Below are positions 16,494 through 24,979 of a stretch of 56,033 nt of DNA, one piece after another. Every line of letters starts with the position of its first letter. The stretch's first letter is position 1. A program made the translations under genes and the position numbers. The notes beneath the pieces were generated by a model. The model had not been told where the DNA came from. It saw only the letters and a list, made by a program, of their open reading frames with translations, and did no database searches. The stretch comes from Lachnospiraceae bacterium (GTDB lineage Bacteria > Bacillota > Clostridia > Lachnospirales > Lachnospiraceae). The stretch spans positions 1 to 56,033 of the forward strand of contig JAAVHZ010000065.1 in the NCBI GenBank assembly GCA_014799465.1, given 5' to 3'.

Positions 16494-17612
16494 ATGGATG
16501 AGAAAAAACAGAGAAATAAAATTATAATTTGTGTTGCGGCAGCATTAGTGGCAGGAGCAGTTATAATAATAATTCATAAACTGTATGACAGGAACAGAGT
16601 ATATGATTCTTATAAAGTAGAGTATAACATAGATGTGGAAGATAATGCTGATAATGAATATTATGCATTTGGAACCGGAGTGCTTAAATTCAGCAGTGAT
16701 GGAATATCTTATATTAGTGATGGGAAAGAAGTCTGGAATCATGGATTTGAAATAAAAAATCCGGTGATGGATATTTGCGGTAATTATATTGCTATTGCAG
16801 AAGAAGGTACTAATGATATCAGCATATATGGTATTAATGGTGAGCTGCTTCAGGTATCAGCATCATATCCGGTAAAAAGTGTGGAAGTGTCCAGACAAGG
16901 CGTGGTGGCAGCGGTGATGTTGGATGATAGTGCTCAATATATTGAACTTATTGCCAAAGATGGTACACAGATTGCAATAGGCAGAACAGTACTGCAGGGA
17001 GACGGATATCCAATAGCAATATCGTTATCGGGAGATGCCACAAAAGTCGCTGCCTCATATCTTGCCGTAACAAGTGGTGAAGCACAGACAAGGATAGTGT
17101 TTTATAATTATTCTGAAGTTGGTCAGAATGAAACTGACAGAATAGTTGGAGGATTTAATGATTTTAATAATTCCATTGTACCGGATATAGAATTTGTTAA
17201 TGATAATACAGTGGCAGCTATAGGTGATAATGTATTTGCAGTATATAATATAAAAGAAACTCCGTCAGAAGCTGCAAAGGTTAAAGTAAAAGACGAGATA
17301 AAGAGTGTAGTATATAATGAGAATTATATTGCAATGATTATTAAAGAAGATGATAAGGATATTTTGAATGTGTACAATATGAAAGGTAAGAAAGTGTTGT
17401 CTAAGTCCATAGATTTTCATTATACCGGAATAAAAATTGCCAAAGAGAATATAATATTGTATAACGATACACAATGTAAGGTTATATCTGCCAAGGGAGT
17501 AGTGAAGTTTGACTATAATTTCGGTATGGGGATAACTTCGCTTGTACCTTTGGATGATACCACTTATATTATTGTAAGTGGTGGAAATGTCCAGAAGATA
17601 ACGCTATATTAG
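16494..17612 (+). CDS. DUF5711-type membrane-anchored beta-propeller-like protein
   Basis: A 372-residue protein with one N-terminal membrane helix (about 8-27, IIICVAAALVAGAVIIII). About 340 extracellular residues follow, arranged as short repeated beta-strand blocks (GVLKFSSDGISYISDGKEVW, VAAVMLDDSAQYIELIAKDG, TYIIVSGGNVQKITLY) reminiscent of WD40/PQQ propellers. This matches DUF5711 proteins of Lachnospiraceae, whose function is unknown. It lies 62 bases after the LysM gene and 45 before the CvpA gene. Confidence 0.75.
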   Translation: MDEKKQRNKIIICVAAALVAGAVIIIIHKLYDRNRVYDSYKVEYNIDVEDNADNEYYAFGTGVLKFSSDGISYISDGKEVWNHGFEIKNPVMDICGNYIAIAEEGTNDISIYGINGELLQVSASYPVKSVEVSRQGVVAAVMLDDSAQYIELIAKDGTQIAIGRTVLQGDGYPIAISLSGDATKVAASYLAVTSGEAQTRIVFYNYSEVGQNETDRIVGGFNDFNNSIVPDIEFVNDNTVAAIGDNVFAVYNIKETPSEAAKVKVKDEIKSVVYNENYIAMIIKEDDKDILNVYNMKGKKVLSKSIDFHYTGIKIAKENIILYNDTQCKVISAKGVVKFDYNFGMGITSLVPLDDTTYIIVSGGNVQKITLY

Positions 17613-17657
17613 GAAACAGAAGCTGAATGAAGTTCAGCCTGACAGAGAGGATGAATT

Positions 17658-18359
17658 ATGTTAGAATACGGATTAGTAATAGGAAGTGCATTATTTTTGG
17701 CGGCAATGACATATATGGGCAGTAAAAAGGGTTTAATCAGACTTATATATTCGGCAGCATCATTGGTGATAGCGATGGTTCTTTCGCAGTGTCTTTCAGT
17801 TCCTGTTACGAATTTTGTGGAGAAAAACACGCAGATATATGATTTTGTAAAAGAACGGATGGATATCTATGTGGATGTAAGTGTGGGAGAAAATCTTGAA
17901 AGTTCCACAGAACAGGCTTGGGAAGATATTCAGAAGTCATTAAATCTTCCTAAATCGGTTACAAGCATGCTGTTTGATGATTATGTGCAGCCGGAATCGG
18001 GATTTAATACAGATGAATTTTGTAATTATGTGTCGGAGGGGCTGACATTGATATGTATGAGGTTAATTACAACTATAATATTGTTTTTGCTTATAACTAT
18101 AATAATGAGGTCTGCACTGGCGTTTTTTGATGTGTTTGCCAAACTTCCTGTTATCAATGAGATCAACAGACTTGCAGGAGCAGCAGTGGGATTTGGGGAA
18201 GGAATTATAATACTATGGATATTATGTATTGTAATTATGGCAATGACAGGAACACCAGCCGGAAATAAAGTGATGGATGCGATTGATGGTAACGCTTTCC
18301 TGAGTTTTATATATAATACAAATGTATTTGCAGAATTTTTTAAAATTTACTTGACGTAG
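17658..18359 (+). CDS. CvpA-family membrane protein
   Basis: A 233-residue protein with about four membrane segments (approximately 2-20, 27-47, 130-150 and 178-205) and the CvpA-like pattern of a GxKKGLIRL loop after the first helix and LAGAAVGFGEGIIILWILC in the last. CvpA proteins were named for colicin V production and are linked to envelope functions; their mechanism is unclear. It ends the LysM/DUF5711/CvpA operon. Its stop codon sits within the promoter of the following tRNA-Cys. Confidence 0.8.
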   Translation: MLEYGLVIGSALFLAAMTYMGSKKGLIRLIYSAASLVIAMVLSQCLSVPVTNFVEKNTQIYDFVKERMDIYVDVSVGENLESSTEQAWEDIQKSLNLPKSVTSMLFDDYVQPESGFNTDEFCNYVSEGLTLICMRLITTIILFLLITIIMRSALAFFDVFAKLPVINEINRLAGAAVGFGEGIIILWILCIVIMAMTGTPAGNKVMDAIDGNAFLSFIYNTNVFAEFFKIYLT

Positions 18360-18379
18360 CGTAATCACCCTGTTATAAT
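18351..18379 (+). promoter_or_regulatory. Promoter of tRNA-Cys
   Basis: TTGACG (18351-18356), a 17-base spacer, then TATAAT (18374-18379), 14 bases before the tRNA. The -35 box lies inside the last codons of the CvpA gene. Confidence 0.85.
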
Positions 18380-18393
18380 ATAGAAGTTCTTAA

Positions 18394-18464
18394 GGCGAGT
18401 TAGCCAAGTGGTAAGGCATCGGTCTGCAACACCGCTATCACCAGTTCAAATCTGGTACTCGCCT
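18394..18464 (+). tRNA. tRNA-Cys (GCA)
   Basis: The acceptor arms GGCGAGT and ACTCGCC pair fully. The D-arm region is TAGCCAAGTGGTAAGGC, the anticodon loop CTGCAAC contains GCA, and the T arm CCAG-TTCAAAT-CTGG is canonical. The 3' CCA is not encoded. A run of seven T follows directly and serves as terminator. Confidence 0.95.
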
Positions 18465-18563
18465 TTTTTTTATTTTCACAAGCAGGACTTTTGGTACAGA
18501 GGTATTTGTGCTGAAAGTCTTTTTATATATAGATAATCATAAATTAATATATGGAGGGGAAAT

Positions 18564-19499
18564 ATGGGGATATTAATTCAATTTGCTTTTCTTATTGCAG
18601 GATTTGTACTGCTTATAAAGGGAGCAGATTGGTTCGTGGAAGGGGCAGCAGGTATGGCAGATAAGTTTGGCATTCCGCAGCTTATTATAGGACTTACAAT
18701 AGTTGCAATGGGGACGAGTGCCCCAGAGGCTGCGGTCAGTATAACGTCTGCTGTTAAGGGAAATGCAGGGATTACTGTGGGTAATGTACTTGGAAGCAAT
18801 ATTATGAATGTACTGCTGATATTAGGAGTAATGGCTGTTATTATATCTGTTCCGGTACAAAAATCTACCTTTATGTATGAGATACCATATCTTATTATTG
18901 TAAGCAGCCTGTTTTTATTTCTTGGCATGGATGGAATTATAAACCGCATTGACGGAGTTATTCTTTGGGTTGCATTTATAATATATTTCATATATCTTGT
19001 GTTTATGGCAAAGAAAGGCAGGGCACAAGAAGGCTCGGAGAGTTCAGGGAAAGAAAAACCGTGGTGGCTGCTTATAGTTCTTACCATTATCGGAATGGGA
19101 ATGGTTATGTTTGGAAGTGATGTAACCGTAAATAGTGCAAGTGCCATAGCTGATGAATTCGGAATGGATTCAAGACTTATAGGACTTACAATTGTTGCAT
19201 TCGGAACTTCTCTTCCGGAACTGGTGACTTCCGTAATAGCGGCAAAAAAAGGCAGTACGGATATTGCTATTGGAAATATCATCGGAAGCAATCTTTTTAA
19301 TATTTTATTTGTGGCAGGTACTACCGGATTAATAACTCCTGTTGAATTTAAAGCTGATTTTATAATAGATTCGGTGATATCCATAGGTGCGGTCATACTG
19401 CTTATGTTATGTATAATAAAGGGTAAAAAGCTTACAAGACCGGGAGGAGCTTTTATGCTTATGGCTTATATAGGATATTTTGTATATTTGTTATTGTAG
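18564..19499 (+). CDS. Calcium/sodium antiporter (CaCA family, YrbG-like)
   Basis: A 311-residue membrane protein with about ten helices and the two alpha-repeats that define CaCA exchangers. The first is GLTIVAMGTSAPEAAVSI with GNVLGSNIMN (about 43-90). The second is GLTIVAFGTSLPELVTSV with GNIIGSNLFN (about 200-250). GTS(A/L)PE glutamates bind the cation. It probably expels Ca2+ or takes up Na+ in exchange. GGAGGG lies seven bases before ATG 18564. It stands 12 bases before the decarboxylase gene and may be co-transcribed with it. Confidence 0.93.
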   Translation: MGILIQFAFLIAGFVLLIKGADWFVEGAAGMADKFGIPQLIIGLTIVAMGTSAPEAAVSITSAVKGNAGITVGNVLGSNIMNVLLILGVMAVIISVPVQKSTFMYEIPYLIIVSSLFLFLGMDGIINRIDGVILWVAFIIYFIYLVFMAKKGRAQEGSESSGKEKPWWLLIVLTIIGMGMVMFGSDVTVNSASAIADEFGMDSRLIGLTIVAFGTSLPELVTSVIAAKKGSTDIAIGNIIGSNLFNILFVAGTTGLITPVEFKADFIIDSVISIGAVILLMLCIIKGKKLTRPGGAFMLMAYIGYFVYLLL

Positions 19500-19511
19500 A
19501 TGGAGGATTAA

Positions 19512-20969
19512 ATGGGCACATTATATAAAAGGCTTATGGAATATGGGAACAGTGATTATTATCCGTTTCATATGCCGGGACATAAGAGGAACTGCTTGTC
19601 GGAAACAAATCCGTATGCTTATGATATAACTGAAATAGATGGCTTTGATAACCTTCATGAGCCTGAAGGCATATTGAGAATAGCTATGGATGAGGCGGCA
19701 AATTTATATGGAACCCAAAAGACATATTTTATGGTTAATGGCAGCAGTGGAGGCATACTGGCTGCTGTCTGGTCGTGTGTAAACCGTAAAGGGAAAATAC
19801 TTGTGGCAAGAAATTGTCACAAGTCTGTTTATAATGCTGTTTATCTTAAAGAATTAAATCCGATATATTTATGCCCTGAATATGTGGACGAATTTGGTAT
19901 AAACGGAGGAATAAATCCACTGGATGTTGAGAGGGAATTAAATGAAAATAATGATGTACAGGCTGTTATTATCACTTCTCCGACATATGAAGGAATTGTA
20001 TCTGATGTGAAAGCCATAGCCGACATTGTTCATAAAAGAGGGATTCCGCTTATAGTGGATGAGGCACATGGAGCACATTTCAGTATGCATGAGGAACTGC
20101 CGGAGTCAGCGGTGATACAAGGGGCAGATATTGTTATACAGAGTATGCATAAGACACTTCCGGCACTCACCCAGACAGCACTGCTTCATTTGAACGGAAA
20201 GATAGTAAGCAGTGATGCTGTAGAAAAGTGTCTTAGAATATTTCAGACCAGCAGCCCGTCATATGTGCTTATGGCAAGCATGGATGAATGTTTTAATAAA
20301 TTACAGTCAGAAGGCGTGTCAATGTTTGATATATATATTAAGAGGATGAATGCTATATATAGCCATTGTGAGGGACTTACACATTTAAAAGTACTTAACC
20401 GAAAAGTGGTGGGAAGTCATGCGGTGTACGATTTTGATATATCGAAGCTTGTTATATCTGCTAAGGGAACAGGGTATTCCGGAAACACGCTATATAAAGA
20501 ACTGACTGATAAATTTCATCTTCAGCCAGAGATGGCAGCCGGAGATTATGTTATAGCGATGACATCGATTATGGATTCACAGGAAGGTCTTTTAAGGCTT
20601 TTTAAGGCACTTGTGGAAATAGACAGGGATATAAGGGTATATGGTTTAAAGTCATTCTTCGTAAATCATAATGACTATCATATTGAAAAACCGGTAGTTA
20701 TTAAGACTATATCGGAGGTTGACGGATGCAGTAAGGAGATTGTAAAGCTTGATAATTCAGCAGGAAAGATTTCGGCAGAGTATCTGTATCTTTATCCGCC
20801 GGGGATTCCGATACTTGCGCCGGGGGAGCTGATTACCGGTGAGATATTGGGTGTTATCAGGAAGTATAGGGAATCGGGATTAAATATCCATGGATTAGAA
20901 GACAGGACAGGCAATATGATAAATGTACTTAAAGAAGAATTCAAAGTCTGGAATTTTGGGAAAGGATGA
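19512..20969 (+). CDS. Orn/Lys/Arg decarboxylase-family PLP enzyme (YaaO position)
   Basis: The 485-residue protein is a fold-type I PLP enzyme. It has the N-terminal FHMPGHKRN motif, GTQKTYFMVNGSSGGILAA, VDEAHGAHF and the Schiff-base lysine in SMHKTLPALTQTA (about 222). The C-terminal LYPPGIPILAPGE block is typical of the family. Such enzymes decarboxylate lysine, ornithine or arginine to polyamine precursors. The gene order with the downstream kinase, YaaR and HolB equals Bacillus yaaO-tmk-yaaQ-yaaR-holB, so this is the YaaO equivalent. Substrate cannot be read from the sequence. Confidence 0.9.
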   Translation: MGTLYKRLMEYGNSDYYPFHMPGHKRNCLSETNPYAYDITEIDGFDNLHEPEGILRIAMDEAANLYGTQKTYFMVNGSSGGILAAVWSCVNRKGKILVARNCHKSVYNAVYLKELNPIYLCPEYVDEFGINGGINPLDVERELNENNDVQAVIITSPTYEGIVSDVKAIADIVHKRGIPLIVDEAHGAHFSMHEELPESAVIQGADIVIQSMHKTLPALTQTALLHLNGKIVSSDAVEKCLRIFQTSSPSYVLMASMDECFNKLQSEGVSMFDIYIKRMNAIYSHCEGLTHLKVLNRKVVGSHAVYDFDISKLVISAKGTGYSGNTLYKELTDKFHLQPEMAAGDYVIAMTSIMDSQEGLLRLFKALVEIDRDIRVYGLKSFFVNHNDYHIEKPVVIKTISEVDGCSKEIVKLDNSAGKISAEYLYLYPPGIPILAPGELITGEILGVIRKYRESGLNIHGLEDRTGNMINVLKEEFKVWNFGKG

Positions 20970-20973
20970 AACT

Positions 20974-21573
20974 ATGCTATACGTTATTATGGGGAAAAGT
21001 TCCACTGGAAAGGATACAATATACAGAAGACTGATAAGTGATGAGGAATTGAAATTTAAGACCATTACTACTTATACAACAAGACCTTTGAGAGAGGGAG
21101 AAACTGATGGAATTGAATATAATTTTGTGAGTAACGAAGAGATGGAAAAGCTTGAACGGGAAGGCAGGGTAATAGAGAGAAGGAGTTATAACACGGTATA
21201 TGGAGAATGGAATTATTTTACGGCAGATGATGCAAATATTGATTTGCAGGAATCATATTATGTAATAATAGGGACACTTGAATCATTTGAAAAGATAAGG
21301 GATTATTATGGTGAAGATATGGTTGTTCCGCTATATATTGAGGTGGAAGACGGTGAAAGGCTTTCAAGGGCACTTAAAAGAGAGAAGGAGCAGACAAATC
21401 CCAAATTTGCCGAGATGTGCAGAAGGTATCTGGCTGATGAAGAGGATTTCAGTGTGGATAAATTAGTAAAATTGGGGATAAATAAGGTATTTAAGAATGA
21501 TGATGTGGATAAATGCATAGCTGAACTGAAAAAAGAAATAATAAAAAGGCAGCATATTGTCAACAAAAAGTAA
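20974..21573 (+). CDS. Guanylate kinase-like P-loop protein
   Basis: The 199-residue protein begins LYVIMGKSSTGKDTIYRRL (P-loop GKSSTGKD, residues about 7-14), then YTTRPLREGETDGIEYNFV (about 34-52), which matches the GMP-binding signature of guanylate kinases. Guanylate kinases make GDP from GMP. ATG 20974 is chosen: it follows the decarboxylase stop by four bases and gives a normal N-terminus. In Bacillus the kinase at this place is thymidylate kinase (tmk); here the TTRPxREGE motif argues for a GMP kinase family member. Whether it is the housekeeping enzyme or a paralogue is open. Confidence 0.85.
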   Translation: MLYVIMGKSSTGKDTIYRRLISDEELKFKTITTYTTRPLREGETDGIEYNFVSNEEMEKLEREGRVIERRSYNTVYGEWNYFTADDANIDLQESYYVIIGTLESFEKIRDYYGEDMVVPLYIEVEDGERLSRALKREKEQTNPKFAEMCRRYLADEEDFSVDKLVKLGINKVFKNDDVDKCIAELKKEIIKRQHIVNKK

Positions 21574-21596
21574 GGGCGGTATAGCATTAAATATAT

Positions 21597-21634
21597 AACA
21601 TAGGGAGATTTCAGTCTTTCTATGTTATTTTTAT
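21597..21634 (+). terminator. Terminator after the guanylate kinase-like gene
   Basis: AACATAG...AGA pairs with TCT...CTATGTT (21597-21626), followed by ATTTTTAT. It separates the kinase transcript from the YaaR operon. Confidence 0.75.
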
Positions 21635-21668
21635 ACAAATGATTCCTATAAGAAAATCGCTAGTTTAA

Positions 21669-21697
21669 TTGAAACTAAACATCATATGTGGTATAAT
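21669..21697 (+). promoter_or_regulatory. Promoter of the YaaR-HolB-RicT operon
   Basis: TTGAAA (21669-21674), a 17-base spacer and a consensus TATAAT (21692-21697). The start codon lies about 60 bases downstream. Confidence 0.85.
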
Positions 21698-21758
21698 GGG
21701 ATATATAAATTGTGCATATATTGATTTAGGTAATAACCGTAAAAGGAGGTGTGGGAAA

Positions 21759-22199
21759 ATGGATATGCGTGTAAATGAAGCAGTGCAGGTGACACAATCG
21801 GAGACGCGAAAGCAGGTGGCACAGCAAAATGACAACTTTAAGTTTATGCTTGCAAGTAATATTGAAGAAAAAGATTTGCAGGCGAAGATAAGTGCGATGA
21901 TTGGAGAAATCTCAGATTTTGGTAAGAGGATTTCTAAAAAAACTGATATTCGTGATATGAAATATTACAGGGGTCTTATCAAAGAATTTTTAAATGAAAT
22001 AGTATATCGTTCCCACAGCTTTTCCAGAGAGAATTTTCTGGATAGAAAAGGGAGACACAGGGTATATGGTATTATACGACTTATAGATAAAAATCTTGAT
22101 GAGTTGGCACAGGAACTTATAAAAGACGAGAAAGATAATATAAAAATATTAAATCTGGTAGGCGATATCGAAGGGATGCTGCTTGATATATTGACATGA
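21759..22199 (+). CDS. yaaR: YaaR family protein (DUF327)
   Basis: A 146-residue, mainly helical cytoplasmic protein that matches YaaR. The middle (SDFGKRISKKTDIRDMKYYRG, LIKEFLNEIVYRSHSFSRE) and the end (GDIEGMLLDILT) are characteristic. Function is unknown; the gene is consistently linked to holB in Firmicutes. ATG 21759 follows AAAGGAGG; an upstream in-frame start would add 30 residues that do not fit the family. It starts the operon that continues with holB. Confidence 0.88.
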   Translation: MDMRVNEAVQVTQSETRKQVAQQNDNFKFMLASNIEEKDLQAKISAMIGEISDFGKRISKKTDIRDMKYYRGLIKEFLNEIVYRSHSFSRENFLDRKGRHRVYGIIRLIDKNLDELAQELIKDEKDNIKILNLVGDIEGMLLDILT

Positions 22200-22220
22200 T
22201 TCGGAAAGGCAGGGATTAAG

Positions 22221-23222
22221 ATGGCAGGATATAAAGATATTCTAGGTAATGAACAGATTAAGGAGCATTTTAAAAATGCCATTAAACTGCATAAGGTATC
22301 GCATGCGTATATATTGAATGGTGACAAAGGCATGGGAAAAAAGATGCTTTCGAATGTATTTGCCATGGCACTTCAGTGTGAAAGAGGAACGGAAGAACCA
22401 TGTATGGAGTGTCGCTCGTGCAAGCAGGTTTTATCAGGAAATCATCCTGATATTAAATATATTACACATGAAAAGCCAAATGTTATAGCAGTTGATGAAG
22501 TAAGAGAACAGATAAATAATGATATTCAGATAAAACCATATAGCAGTCCGTATAAAATATATATAGTGGATGAGGCGGAAAAAATGAATTTGCAGGCACA
22601 GAATGCATTGCTGAAGACTATAGAAGAGCCGCCTGAATATGGTATAATAATTTTACTTACATCTAATAGTGAAATGTTTTTGCCCACAATATTATCAAGA
22701 TGTGTAATGCTCAATATGAAGCTTATGGAAAAAGGGCAGATGAGAGATTATCTTATGAAAAAAATGGGACTTCCTGATTATCATGCAGATGTTATAACAG
22801 CATTTTCAGGAGGAAATCTTGGTAAAGCAATAAGGCTTGCATCTTCGGAAGATTTTAACGAACTTAAAAGTTCTGTAACACATCTGTTGGAATACATCGG
22901 GGACATGGAAACATATGAAGTTGTAATGGCAGTTAAACAGGTAGAAAAGTATAAAGTTGATATTGCTGATTATATAGACCTTATGATGGTATGGTATAGA
23001 GATGTTCTGATGTTCAAGGCATCAAGGGATATGAACGAACTTACATTTAAAGATGAGTATGGATATATAAAAGAACAGGCAGAAAAAATATCATTTAATG
23101 GAATAGAAGAGATACTAAAAGCAATGGAAAAGGCTAAGGTCAGAATACGTGCTAATGTTAACTTTGATTTGGCGATAGAGATGATGTATCTGACCATAAG
23201 GGATGGGCTGTATGGAAGATAA
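22221..23222 (+). CDS. holB: DNA polymerase III delta' subunit
   Basis: A 333-residue clamp-loader subunit with AAA+ fold. GDKGMGKKML (about 34) occupies the Walker A position. A zinc module with cysteines at CERGTEEPCMECRSC (about 54-68), VDEAEKMNLQAQNALLKTIEEPP (about 115-137) and the sensor SRC follow. The delta' subunit helps load the sliding clamp at replication forks. Start at ATG 22221, with GGAAAGG upstream. Position between yaaR and ricT is conserved across Firmicutes. Confidence 0.95.
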   Translation: MAGYKDILGNEQIKEHFKNAIKLHKVSHAYILNGDKGMGKKMLSNVFAMALQCERGTEEPCMECRSCKQVLSGNHPDIKYITHEKPNVIAVDEVREQINNDIQIKPYSSPYKIYIVDEAEKMNLQAQNALLKTIEEPPEYGIIILLTSNSEMFLPTILSRCVMLNMKLMEKGQMRDYLMKKMGLPDYHADVITAFSGGNLGKAIRLASSEDFNELKSSVTHLLEYIGDMETYEVVMAVKQVEKYKVDIADYIDLMMVWYRDVLMFKASRDMNELTFKDEYGYIKEQAEKISFNGIEEILKAMEKAKVRIRANVNFDLAIEMMYLTIRDGLYGR

Positions 23223-23252
23223 TATTTAATTTGCAGAAAGGCAAGGAAAACA

Positions 23253-24158
23253 ATGGTAGATGTAATCGGAGTAAGATTTAGAAAAGCCGGAAAAATTTAT
23301 TTCTTTTCACCGGCAGGACTTAATATAGAAAAGGGGCAGCATGTTATAGTTGAAACTGCAAGAGGAGTGGAATATGGGACTGTTGTTCTGGGACAAAGGA
23401 AAGTTGATGAGAGCGAGGTAGTACAGCCATTAAAGGATGTCATAAGGATAGCAACGCCTGAGGATGATGAGACAGACCGTAAGAATAGGGAGAAGGAAAA
23501 GAGAGCTGCTGTAATATGTATTGAAAAAATACAAAAACACGGTCTTGATATGAAACTTATTGATACAGAATATACATTTGACAATAATAAAGTACTGTTT
23601 TATTTTACGGCAGACGGAAGAATAGATTTCAGAGAATTGGTAAAAGATTTGGCATCTGTTTTTAAGACAAGGATAGAGCTTAGACAGATTGGTGTCAGAG
23701 ATGAGACAAAAGCACTTGGTGGGTACAGTGTATGTGGCAGACCGTTATGCTGCCATACGTATTTATCGGATTTTGTTCCGGTGTCAATTAAGATGGCAAA
23801 AGAACAGAACCTTTCACTCAATCCTGCAAAGATATCGGGAGTATGCGGAAGGCTGATGTGTTGTCTTAAAAATGAGGAAGAAACATATGAGGAATTAAAC
23901 AACAGACTTCCGGGTATTGGAGATATAGTTACAACTGATGACGGTCTGAAGGGAGAAGTACAGAATGTAAGTGTACTTCGGCAGATAGTTAAAGTAATAG
24001 TCGAAGTAAATGATTCAAAAGAGATAAGAGAGTATAAGGTAGAACAGCTAAAATTTAAGCGAAAACGAAGACGTGATCAGGAAAGAGTCAGTGAAGAAGA
24101 ATTTAAGGCTTTGAAAGCACTGGAGGAAAAGGGTGGAAAATCAAAGTTCGAGGACTAG
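23253..24158 (+). CDS. ricT: PSP1-domain protein RicT (YaaT)
   Basis: A 301-residue PSP1-domain protein. Conserved cysteines occur in CGRPLCCHTYLSDF (about 158-171) and CGRLMCCLKNEEE (about 195-207). In Bacillus these take part in iron-sulfur cluster binding by the RicA-RicF-RicT (Y-) complex, which supports RNase Y-dependent RNA maturation and affects sporulation and competence. The C-terminal 40 residues are basic (KFKRKRRRDQE), consistent with RNA or membrane contacts. The next gene starts one base after its stop, implying translational coupling. Confidence 0.92.
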   Translation: MVDVIGVRFRKAGKIYFFSPAGLNIEKGQHVIVETARGVEYGTVVLGQRKVDESEVVQPLKDVIRIATPEDDETDRKNREKEKRAAVICIEKIQKHGLDMKLIDTEYTFDNNKVLFYFTADGRIDFRELVKDLASVFKTRIELRQIGVRDETKALGGYSVCGRPLCCHTYLSDFVPVSIKMAKEQNLSLNPAKISGVCGRLMCCLKNEEETYEELNNRLPGIGDIVTTDDGLKGEVQNVSVLRQIVKVIVEVNDSKEIREYKVEQLKFKRKRRRDQERVSEEEFKALKALEEKGGKSKFED

Positions 24159-24159
24159 T

Positions 24160-24900
24160 ATGGAAAATGATACCATACTGAAAGAAGGAGAACGTCTGGA
24201 TGATCTTAACAGAAACGGTTATATGATAATTCAGAATAAAGATAAATTTTGTTTTGGAATGGATGCAGTACTTCTTACAGGATTTGTAAATGTAAAGAGT
24301 GGGGAAAAGGTGCTTGATATGGGGACAGGGACAGGAATTATCCCTATACTTTTAGAGGCAAAGACAACCGGAGCACATTTTTCAGCACTTGAGATACAGG
24401 AAGAAAGTGCAGATATGGCAAGACGCAGTGTGTTATACAATAATCAGGATGATAAAATAAGTATAGTCACAGGGGATATAAAAGAAGCTTCATCCATATT
24501 TAACAAATCATCATTTGATGTAATAACATGCAATCCTCCGTATATGAATGATAATCACGGATTGAAAAATCCTAATCTTCCAAAAGCAATAGCAAGACAT
24601 GAACTGTTGTGTACTCTTGAGGATGTGATACGGGAGACAACCCTTCTGCTTAAACCGGGAGGACGATTCTATATGGTTCACAGACCGCACAGGCTGGCGG
24701 AAATAATATATACATTAAAAGAATATAAGTTAGAGCCAAAGCGTATGAGATTTGTACATCCCTTTGCTGACAGAGAGGCAAATATGGTACTGATAGAGTC
24801 TGCAAGAGGAGGAAATCCCATGATTAAGATAGAAAAACCATTAATAGTATATGAAAAACAAGGAATATATACCACAGAAATATATGATATATATGGCTGA
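24160..24900 (+). CDS. tRNA1(Val) adenine-N6 methyltransferase (TrmN6/YabB-like)
   Basis: A 246-residue SAM-dependent methyltransferase. VLDMGTGTGIIPILL (about 50) is the SAM-binding motif I and NPPYMND (about 126) the N6-adenine motif IV. KFCFGMDAVLLTGFV near residue 25 is the usual TrmN6 N-terminal signature. It probably methylates adenosine 37 in tRNA1(Val). ATG 24160 lies one base past the ricT stop; GTG 24133 inside ricT would add nine residues and is less likely. Synteny with Bacillus yabB supports the call. Confidence 0.9.
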   Translation: MENDTILKEGERLDDLNRNGYMIIQNKDKFCFGMDAVLLTGFVNVKSGEKVLDMGTGTGIIPILLEAKTTGAHFSALEIQEESADMARRSVLYNNQDDKISIVTGDIKEASSIFNKSSFDVITCNPPYMNDNHGLKNPNLPKAIARHELLCTLEDVIRETTLLLKPGGRFYMVHRPHRLAEIIYTLKEYKLEPKRMRFVHPFADREANMVLIESARGGNPMIKIEKPLIVYEKQGIYTTEIYDIYG

Positions 24901-24979
24901 TGTACTGCCTGACCTGCATTTTCCGGATTGCATAGAGTAAATAAGACAGTACACTGTTGTGATACAGAAAGGAAACAGA

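Noticed and set aside
18578-19396. 272-codon open frame opposite the Ca/Na antiporter
   Set aside because: It is rich in Ser/Thr/Ile/Pro from reversed hydrophobic codons. There is no ribosome site, and the plus strand has a clear CaCA family protein.
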